NCBI GenBank assembly: GCA_964459095.1
Contig: CAYWKL010000029.1
Coordinates: forward strand, 1 to 10,898
DNA: 10,898 nt
DNA from: CAYWKL01 sp964459095
GTDB taxonomy: Bacteria; Patescibacteriota; Microgenomatia; Daviesbacterales; UBA10151
Reading direction: 5' to 3'
Part shown: positions 7,063 through 10,898 of the stretch, piece after piece
Layout of the letters: each line of letters opens with the position of its first letter
Position numbering within the stretch: position 1 is the stretch's first letter
Notes under the pieces: generated by a model
The model's database searches: none
What the model saw: only the letters and a program-made list of their open reading frames with translations
What the model was told of the DNA's origin: nothing
Program-made: the position numbers and the translations under genes

Positions 7063-7499
7063 TGGGAATTAGTAAGAAGGTTGAAAAAAAATTAATTAAA
7101 GCTACTTTAGAAGGAGTAAAAAATGCTTTTACAGGAACTAATAAACCAAATGATTTTAGAGTAGGGGCAGCAGTACTTACTAAAAAAGGAAATATCTATT
7201 CATCAGGTCAGTATTTTTCTGACACGTACTCTCTTACACTTCATGCAGAGCAAGCAGCATTGGCTCATGCAGCATCTCATGGTGAATATGCAATTGCTGC
7301 TATTTCTATTACAGGTAATAAGCCGACTAAACCTGGAGATTCAATTTATCCTTGTCATATGTGCAAGCAATTACTATGGGAAAGTTATCTTTATTCAAAT
7401 CAAGATATGGAAATAATTTTACTTGATGAAAAAGGGAAAGTTTTAGAAAGGTTAAATTTAGTAGATATTATAAATTACCCATGGCCCAAGAAAAATTAA
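7062..7499 (+). CDS. Cytidine deaminase-like zinc enzyme
   Basis: A 145-residue member of the cytidine deaminase superfamily, predicted to remove the amino group from cytidine or deoxycytidine (or a related base) using zinc and an activated water. Key residues are visible: RVGAAVLT at 33-40, corresponding to the substrate-binding FxVGAA region; HAE at 61-63 (zinc ligand His61 and catalytic Glu63); and PCHMC at 97-101 (zinc ligands Cys98 and Cys101). The length fits the small tetrameric CDA type. It starts on the last base of the HD gene's stop and ends one base before the next gene, so all three form one operon. A role in pyrimidine salvage is likely; a blasticidin-type or nucleotide-based defence role is possible but unproven. 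Confidence 0.85.
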   Translation: MGISKKVEKKLIKATLEGVKNAFTGTNKPNDFRVGAAVLTKKGNIYSSGQYFSDTYSLTLHAEQAALAHAASHGEYAIAAISITGNKPTKPGDSIYPCHMCKQLLWESYLYSNQDMEIILLDEKGKVLERLNLVDIINYPWPKKN

Positions 7500-7500
7500 T

Positions 7501-7893
7501 ATGAATTTTAAAGGTGTAATAATTGAAGAAAGTTTAAAAGATAAATCAGTTTTAAAAGATGTAAAAATTTTAAAGACTCAGGTAGAAGAAGTTACGTCTA
7601 AACACAAAACTCCTTGGCTTAAACAATGGACGTTACATACAGTAGAGATAGATCGTGATAAAGTGGCGGAAATTGCCAGTAAAATAAGCAAATCTATAGA
7701 TACAGAGCATGGAAATTGGTATGCAGACTTTGGTGATAATAACTTCCACTACATTATCTTTCCTAATAAAGTTTTCAAAATAAATAGAGACAATCCCGAG
7801 GAATATAAAGCTGCAACTGCATATGGAATCTCACTTGGAATTCCGGAATATCAGATAGATTTTTCACCTGATATTAAAGAATGGGAAAGATAG
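7501..7893 (+). CDS. Uncharacterised 130-residue protein in the HD/deaminase operon
   Basis: I recognise this as a type of small hypothetical protein seen in candidate-phyla genomes but know no function. It is soluble, with no signal peptide or membrane span. Visible stretches: KHKTPWLKQWTLHTVEI (35-51), an amphipathic helix DKVAEIASKISKSI (53-66), HGNWYADFGDNNFHYIIFPNKVFKI (about 70-94), and a C-terminal YGISLGIPEYQIDFSP (108-123). The aromatic-rich strand pattern suggests a compact alpha/beta fold. It follows the deaminase after one base and has no promoter of its own, so it is probably co-transcribed. Its last residues (Trp-Glu-Arg) and TAG stop lie in the left copy of the 18-bp direct repeat, so the insertion next door was placed exactly at the end of this gene without breaking it. 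Confidence 0.75.
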   Translation: MNFKGVIIEESLKDKSVLKDVKILKTQVEEVTSKHKTPWLKQWTLHTVEIDRDKVAEIASKISKSIDTEHGNWYADFGDNNFHYIIFPNKVFKINRDNPEEYKAATAYGISLGIPEYQIDFSPDIKEWER

Positions 7894-7900
7894 TTTCTTA
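7883..7900. repeat. Left copy of the 18-bp direct repeat
   Basis: GGGAAAGATAGTTTCTTA, identical to 9106-9123. It begins within the Trp codon near the end of the 130-residue protein gene and includes its TAG stop. The centre GAAA-gatag-TTTC is an imperfect inverted repeat. Confidence 0.9.
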
Positions 7901-8719
7901 TTATTTCAATTTTTTCATTGATGCGTTTCCAATAAGCGATCGCATTTGTAAAATAGCAATCTCATTTAGTAGTAGTAAACGCTCGTTTTGAGGTAACCCG
8001 CGCCGAATGAGTTCAGCGTTTATTCCTTCCAAATTTGCCAGTACTACTAATTGAGTTACGTCTGCATAATCACGGATGTTGCCCTCGTTATCGGAATTTT
8101 TATCTCTCCATTCTTTTGCAGTTTTACCAAACAAGGCCATATTAAGTACGTCAGCTTCTGTAGCATAGACAATGTTAGCTGCTTGTTTATTAAGCTGGAG
8201 AGGAATCAAATGTGCTTTGATCGCATCAGTATGGATTTTATAGTTGATTTTTGCCAATGTACGTTTTATATCCCAACCCAAAGCCAAACGCTGATTTTCT
8301 TCCTCTTTGAGTCTCTGGAATTCCTTGATAAGAAAGAGTTTGAATTCTGCACTTATCCAGGAAGCAAATTCAAAAGCAATATCTTTGTGTGCGAAAGTAC
8401 CTCCGCCATACCTACCTGATTTAGAAATTATACCAATTGCATCAGTAGTTTCTACCCATTTTTGAGGAGACAGTACAAATGAATTACTTCCAGCTTCATT
8501 TTTAAACTGGTCGAATTCGACCAGTTTAAAATTTAGATTGTTTATCTTCTCCCATAAACCAAGAAATTCGATGGTACTAAAGGTTCTCATCCAATTTTTT
8601 ACAACATCTGCAGGTGCTTCTTTATTTTTTAGCTTGGCTATATCAGTAAGAGAGATAAAATCTCCTTGGTCTTTTTTTAATATATAGATTTGTATGCCTT
8701 TGGTAATTATCTTTTTCAT
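7901..8719 (-). CDS. KilA-N domain protein
   Basis: A 272-residue protein of the KilA-N group, a DNA-binding domain related to APSES-type folds and common in large DNA viruses, phages and scattered bacteria. Motifs: ISLTDIAKLKN (22-32) followed by VVKNWMRTFSTIEFLGLWEKINN (39-61), the KilA-N core, then SGRYGGGTFAHKDIAFEFASWISAEFKLFLIKEFQRLKE (about 101-139), the most conserved part. The C-terminal half (140-272) contains LFGKTAKEWRDKN and YADVTQLVVLANLEGINAELI, which I recall as conserved in full-length relatives. Its cellular role is not known; transcriptional or nucleic-acid-related regulation is a guess. Codons such as GCG, CGC and CGG are more frequent than in neighbours, suggesting transfer. 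Its ATG follows the stop of a 50-codon ORF by two bases, and its TAA abuts the left direct repeat, leaving no separate 3' region. Confidence 0.85.
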   Translation of the reverse strand: MKKIITKGIQIYILKKDQGDFISLTDIAKLKNKEAPADVVKNWMRTFSTIEFLGLWEKINNLNFKLVEFDQFKNEAGSNSFVLSPQKWVETTDAIGIISKSGRYGGGTFAHKDIAFEFASWISAEFKLFLIKEFQRLKEEENQRLALGWDIKRTLAKINYKIHTDAIKAHLIPLQLNKQAANIVYATEADVLNMALFGKTAKEWRDKNSDNEGNIRDYADVTQLVVLANLEGINAELIRRGLPQNERLLLLNEIAILQMRSLIGNASMKKLK

Positions 8720-8721
8720 AT

Positions 8722-8874
8722 TTATTTCAATTTCTTTTTCTTCCTAGGTCTTGAGTTTTGATTTGTAACATCTACTACTTTAATCCCAAAATCTTCAAAC
8801 ATTTCGCTCAATATATCTCTTTTTTCTATTTTAGGATTCGTAGATTCTAAATGGGCTTTTTTTAGTAATTTCAT
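8722..8874 (-). CDS. Small 50-residue Lys-rich ORF upstream of KilA-N
   Basis: An ATG-initiated ORF of 50 codons ending two bases before the KilA-N ATG. The peptide starts MKLLKKAHLESTNPK, continues with a mixed acidic/hydrophobic helix (DILSEMFEDFGIKVVDV, 20-36) and ends in a basic tail (RPRKKKLK). No family is recognised. The tight spacing suggests an operon with KilA-N. The start is uncertain: an ATG at 8881 in another frame (MVDEITKK...) lies closer to the predicted transcription start and runs into a 7-A tract at 8863-8857; loss of one A there would fuse that start to this reading frame. The gene could therefore be a frameshifted or slippage-dependent form of a slightly longer protein. 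Spurious coding cannot be excluded. Confidence 0.5.
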   Translation of the reverse strand: MKLLKKAHLESTNPKIEKRDILSEMFEDFGIKVVDVTNQNSRPRKKKKLK

Positions 8875-8887
8875 CTACCATATGTTT

Positions 8888-8917
8888 AGATTAACCCAAA
8901 TTTTTACCGAAAGTCAA
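8888..8917 (-). promoter_or_regulatory. Putative promoter of the small ORF / KilA-N pair
   Basis: On the minus strand, TTGACT at 8917-8912, then a weak -10 (TTAATC at 8894-8889 or TAATCT at 8893-8888) after 17-18 bp. Initiation near 8881-8882 is predicted. It directly abuts the 22-bp palindrome. Confidence 0.4.
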
Positions 8918-8918
8918 G

Positions 8919-8940
8919 ATTTTATTTAACTAAATAAAAT
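8919..8940. repeat. 22-bp perfect palindrome, candidate operator
   Basis: The arms ATTTTATTTA (8919-8928) and TAAATAAAAT (8931-8940) are exact reverse complements around a 2-bp centre. The palindrome lies one base upstream of the predicted -35 of the small ORF/KilA-N promoter, a natural place for a dimeric regulator, possibly KilA-N itself. There is no coding gene in 8875-9149; the remainder of that stretch holds this palindrome, the structured segment at 8979-9086, the right direct repeat and the comM promoter. Confidence 0.5.
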
Positions 8941-8978
8941 TGATTTAAAGGAGAGGAGTGAAGTTAGTTCAAATGGAA

Positions 8979-9086
8979 GGTGGTTTTATGTCGTTTTAAA
9001 GAGGCTATTAAAGGCCATTAAAAGATGAAAGTTTGGTAGAAGTATAAGCATAAAAAACCACCCACAAAGGGATGGTAGAACCCATC
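8979..9086. other. Structured non-coding segment, possible small RNA or mobility site
   Basis: GGTGGTTTTATG (8979-8990) can pair with CATAAAAAACCACC (9049-9062) in a 12-bp stem with a 2-nt bulge, enclosing about 58 nt. It is followed by a second hairpin, GATGG (9071-9075) with CCATC (9082-9086), over a 6-nt loop. GGTAGAA occurs twice (9034-9040 and 9073-9079). No long open frame with a start exists on either strand. It lies inside the repeat-bounded cassette. Whether it is transcribed, and from which strand, cannot be told. Confidence 0.4.
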
Positions 9087-9105
9087 AAGTTCCAGTCTGA
9101 AAGTA

Positions 9106-9123
9106 GGGAAAGATAGTTTCTTA
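9106..9123. repeat. Right copy of the 18-bp direct repeat
   Basis: GGGAAAGATAGTTTCTTA, identical to 7883-7900. It lies 26 bp upstream of comM and is followed within three bases by a run of seven T. Confidence 0.9.
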
Positions 9124-9132
9124 AGTTTTTTT
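9106..9132 (+). terminator. Weak intrinsic terminator, perhaps the original end of the HD/deaminase operon
   Basis: GGGAAA can pair with TTTCTT (with two G-T pairs) over the loop GATAG, followed after a few bases by seven T at 9126-9132. The stem is weak. The left repeat copy has the same hairpin but lacks the T-run, which fits this being the pre-insertion terminator of the upstream operon. Confidence 0.35.
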
Positions 9133-9133
9133 A

Positions 9134-9142
9134 TGTTATACA
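9134..9142 (+). promoter_or_regulatory. Extended -10 promoter of comM, predicted leaderless
   Basis: TGtTATACA at 9134-9142 is an extended -10 box. Initiation at about 9149-9150 coincides with the ATG at 9150. The -35 region is weak. Confidence 0.5.
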
Positions 9143-9149
9143 GTATTTA

Positions 9150-10670
9150 ATGCTTGCAAAGGTATTGTCCGGAGCAAATTTAGGTGTACAGGCTTTACCT
9201 GTTACAGTTGAGGTAGATATTGCTGCACTTGGTCTTCCTACATTTACTCTTGTTGGTTTGGCAGATCGCGCTGTTGAAGAAGCAAGGGAGCGAGTAAGAG
9301 CTGCTATTAAAAACTCAGGAGCGGACTTTCCTGCAAAGCGGATCACTGTAAATTTAGCTCCAGCAGATTTGCCAAAAGAAGGACCAGTTTATGATTTAGC
9401 GATAGGTTTGGGGATTTTGATTGGGTCTGGTCAACTTCAAGCAGATTTAAAGGACACTTTAGTTTTAGGGGAGCTATCTTTAGATGGAGGTTTAAGAAAA
9501 ACGCACGGAGTTTTACCTTTAACAATTTTAGCCAAAAAATTCGGTTTAAAAAGAATTTTTGTACCAAAGGAAAATGCTAAAGAGGCTGCTTTAATTGAAG
9601 GAGTAGAGGTTTTTGGCTTTCAAAATTTGCTTGAAGTTTATAAATTTTTAACAGGTGAACTTACACTTTCTCCAGTGGAAAAAACACAAATAGATATAAA
9701 TGATCTAAATTTTGTTGAGTATAATTTTTCAAACATTAAAGGCCAAGAACAAGCAAAAAGGGCTTTGGAGATAGCTGCTGGCGGAGGACACAACGTTTTA
9801 TTAAAAGGGCCACCTGGTGCAGGAAAAACTTTAATGGCAAGAAGTTTTGCTTCAATCTTACCTTCTATGACAATGGAGGAGATTTTAGAAGTTACACAAA
9901 TCTATTCCATTACTGGCAACCTTCCTGATGATTCACCAATCGTAACCACAAGACCTTTTAGATCACCACACCATACTGCCTCATATGTTGGAATTATTGG
10001 AGGAGGAACTTATATTAAACCTGGGGAAATATCGCTAGCTCACAGAGGAGTATTATTTTTAGATGAGCTTCCTGAATTCCCAAGGTCTGTTTTAGAATCC
10101 TTAAGACAACCCCTTGAGGATTATAAAGTTAGTATTTCCCGCTCAACTGGGTCTTTAACTTTTCCCTCTAAATTTATTTTAATAGCTTCTCAAAATCCTT
10201 GTCCTTGTGGATTTTTGGGGTCTTTGAAAAAAAATTGTATTTGTTTGCCAGGACAAATTGCCCGCTATAAAAAGAGAGTTTCAGGACCACTTCTTGATAG
10301 AATTGACATTCATCTAGATGTCCCTGAGGTTGAAGTGGATAAACTTACTTCAGATAGTAACTCTGAAGGGAGTGAGTTTATCAGAGCAAGGGTTGAGAAT
10401 GCAAGAGAAATTCAAAGGCAAAGATTTAAAGAATCTGGGATTTTGACAAATTCAGAGATGAATAATGTTTTAATTAAAGAATACTGTGTTGTTTCAGAAG
10501 AAGCGTTGGAACTTTTAAAAATGGCTATATCTAAAATGAGTTTATCAGCAAGGGTTTATCACAGAGTTTTAAAGCTCTCTCGAACTATTGCTGATTTGGC
10601 TGGGTCTGAGAACATAGAAATTTCTCATGTTGCAGAAGCTCTCCAACTTAGACCAAGAGCTGAAGCTTAA
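9150..10670 (+). CDS. comM: YifB/ComM family Mg-chelatase-like AAA+ ATPase
   Basis: A 506-residue cytosolic ATPase. Characterised ComM proteins form hexameric helicases that extend branch migration during integration of DNA taken up by natural transformation. All parts are present: the N-terminal ChlI-like domain (1-170; LVGLADRAVEEARERVRAAI, then NLAPADLPKEGPVYDL), Walker A GPPGAGKT at 220-227, the conserved TTRPFRSPHHTAS (266-278), GGGTYIKPGEISLAHRGVLFLDELPEF with Walker B at 301-310, the Cys pairs CPC (351-353) and CIC (363-365) that probably bind zinc, LLDRIDIHLDVP (381-392), and the C-terminal lid helices with SARVYHRVLKLSRTIADL (466-483). The length matches the family. Translation from the ATG at 9150 probably starts without a leader. 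It probably stood next to the 130-residue protein gene before the KilA-N cassette arrived. Confidence 0.95.
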   Translation: MLAKVLSGANLGVQALPVTVEVDIAALGLPTFTLVGLADRAVEEARERVRAAIKNSGADFPAKRITVNLAPADLPKEGPVYDLAIGLGILIGSGQLQADLKDTLVLGELSLDGGLRKTHGVLPLTILAKKFGLKRIFVPKENAKEAALIEGVEVFGFQNLLEVYKFLTGELTLSPVEKTQIDINDLNFVEYNFSNIKGQEQAKRALEIAAGGGHNVLLKGPPGAGKTLMARSFASILPSMTMEEILEVTQIYSITGNLPDDSPIVTTRPFRSPHHTASYVGIIGGGTYIKPGEISLAHRGVLFLDELPEFPRSVLESLRQPLEDYKVSISRSTGSLTFPSKFILIASQNPCPCGFLGSLKKNCICLPGQIARYKKRVSGPLLDRIDIHLDVPEVEVDKLTSDSNSEGSEFIRARVENAREIQRQRFKESGILTNSEMNNVLIKEYCVVSEEALELLKMAISKMSLSARVYHRVLKLSRTIADLAGSENIEISHVAEALQLRPRAEA

Positions 10671-10691
10671 AAAATTAGCAAAGTTTGAAAA

Positions 10692-10712
10692 ACCCCGCTT
10701 AATAAACGGGGT
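10692..10712. terminator. Bidirectional intrinsic terminator between comM and the DUF5679 gene
   Basis: ACCCCG (10692-10697) pairs with CGGGGT (10707-10712) over a 9-nt loop. On the minus strand the stem runs into five T (10692-10688), a good terminator for the DUF5679 gene. On the plus strand CTTT follows, weaker but usable for comM. Confidence 0.8.
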
Positions 10713-10736
10713 CTTTCGAGGATGCATCAAGCAAAT

Positions 10737-10880
10737 TTATGCTTGTGCTCCAATTTTGTACATTCCTGTGCCACAAACTGTACATACACCTTTTACTGCT
10801 GGTTTTCCATTTTTCATGGTGACATTCTGTACATCTTTTGCATCTCTTTTTTGTCGGCACTTAACACAATACATCTGCAT
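10737..10880 (-). CDS. DUF5679 zinc-ribbon miniprotein
   Basis: A complete 47-residue protein beginning MQMYCVKCRQKR and ending GTGMYKIGAQA. Two Cys-x-x-Cys pairs (Cys5/Cys8 in YCVKC and Cys33/Cys36 in VCTVC) would bind one zinc ion, forming a rubredoxin-like knuckle; between them lies the family segment TMKNGKPAVKG. The domain resembles DUF5679, whose function is not established. The start is certain: the ATG at 10880 lies 8 nt after AAAGGAGGTG, a near-perfect complement of the 16S rRNA 3' end, in contrast to the other genes here, which have no such site. It is convergent with comM and shares its terminator. A strong ribosome binding site on so short a gene suggests high expression. The promoter lies beyond the window edge. 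Confidence 0.85.
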   Translation of the reverse strand: MQMYCVKCRQKRDAKDVQNVTMKNGKPAVKGVCTVCGTGMYKIGAQA

Positions 10881-10888
10881 CAAAAAAT

Positions 10889-10898
10889 CACCTCCTTT
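10889..10898 (-). promoter_or_regulatory. Consensus Shine-Dalgarno site of the DUF5679 gene
   Basis: AAAGGAGGTG on the minus strand (10898-10889), 8 nt from the ATG. It is the only strong ribosome binding site seen in the window and shows that the organism's 16S rRNA probably keeps a normal anti-SD tail. Confidence 0.8.

Larger units (their letters stand above)
7883..9123. mobile_element. Putative inserted KilA-N cassette bounded by an 18-bp direct repeat
   Basis: GGGAAAGATAGTTTCTTA occurs exactly at 7883-7900 and at 9106-9123. The left copy contains the end and stop of the preceding gene; the right copy is followed by a T-run and then comM. The unit from one repeat to the next is 1223 bp. 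Its contents are a KilA-N gene whose stop codon directly abuts the left repeat, a 50-codon ORF, a palindrome, and an apparently non-coding structured stretch. The KilA-N gene is visibly richer in G+C than its neighbours. No integrase, transposase or clear terminal inverted repeats are present, so mobilisation would have to be in trans. The long repeat at a gene's 3' end is more like an attachment-site duplication than a usual transposon target duplication. The boundaries are well supported; the mechanism is inference. Confidence 0.55.

Noticed and set aside
7936..7943. GCGATCGC octamer, the sequence of the cyanobacterial HIP1 palindrome
   Set aside because: Seen at one site, inside the KilA-N coding region; a single copy cannot show a cyanobacterial source.
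8051..8419. Plus-strand frame of 122 codons opposite KilA-N
   Set aside because: The opposite strand encodes highly conserved KilA-N motifs; the frame has no known features.
8958..8999. GTG-initiated 13-codon frame after an AGGAG-like site, a possible leader peptide
   Set aside because: Very short, no attenuator-like codon run, and no plus-strand gene follows it closely; the purine run can arise by chance.
7883..9123. Classical insertion sequence with terminal inverted repeats
   Set aside because: No matching inverted ends were found inside the direct repeats and no transposase is encoded, so a standard IS call is not supported.
1..10898. CRISPR arrays and tRNA genes
   Set aside because: No regularly spaced repeats and no cloverleaf-like segments with a T-loop GGTTCRANYC pattern in a fitting context were seen on either strand.

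Overview
The window is an AT-rich, gene-dense bacterial segment, roughly one-third G+C by eye. It looks like a member of the Candidate Phyla Radiation (Patescibacteria), possibly a Microgenomates-type lineage. The grounds are short intergenic gaps, a large two-domain GT-C glycosyltransferase, a DUF5679 zinc-ribbon miniprotein, a KilA-N gene of a type I recall from such genomes, and transcription starts placed at or within a few bases of start codons. This placement is inferred from gene style; no 16S rRNA or ribosomal protein is present to confirm it. Stops are read with the standard bacterial code.

Layout. 1-3105: an HU-type nucleoid protein and a TrpR/YerC-like small regulator (both +), then a convergent 824-residue membrane protein (-) that joins two GT-C glycosyltransferase modules. 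3106-5115: miaA (tRNA A37 prenylation) is read divergently from overlapping promoters and is followed by an AI-2E/PerM-family membrane protein. 5121-5502: the RNase P RNA gene rnpB (-), with a matching 10-bp P1 helix, a TATAAT box placed for initiation at its first base, and an unexpected second copy of its CR-V segment. 5581-7893: a DUF1003 membrane protein, then a tight three-gene operon of an HD-domain phosphohydrolase, a cytidine-deaminase-like enzyme and a 130-residue protein of unknown function.

7883-9123: a probable inserted cassette of about 1.2 kb. It is bounded by an exact 18-bp direct repeat, whose left copy holds the last codons and stop of the preceding gene. The cassette carries a KilA-N protein (-), a 50-codon ORF just upstream of it, a 22-bp palindrome beside their promoter, and about 170 bp of non-coding DNA with a long-range stem. 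Removing the cassette would put the unknown gene about 33 bp upstream of comM. 9150-10670: comM/yifB, a Mg-chelatase-like AAA+ ATPase. 10692-10712: a terminator hairpin shared with the convergent DUF5679 gene (10737-10880, -), the only gene here with a strong Shine-Dalgarno sequence.

The main points for follow-up are the repeat-bounded KilA-N cassette and its RNA-like segment, the duplicated CR-V in RNase P RNA, and the recurrent pattern of (extended) -10 boxes about 6-11 nt before start codons, implying leaderless or nearly leaderless mRNAs.
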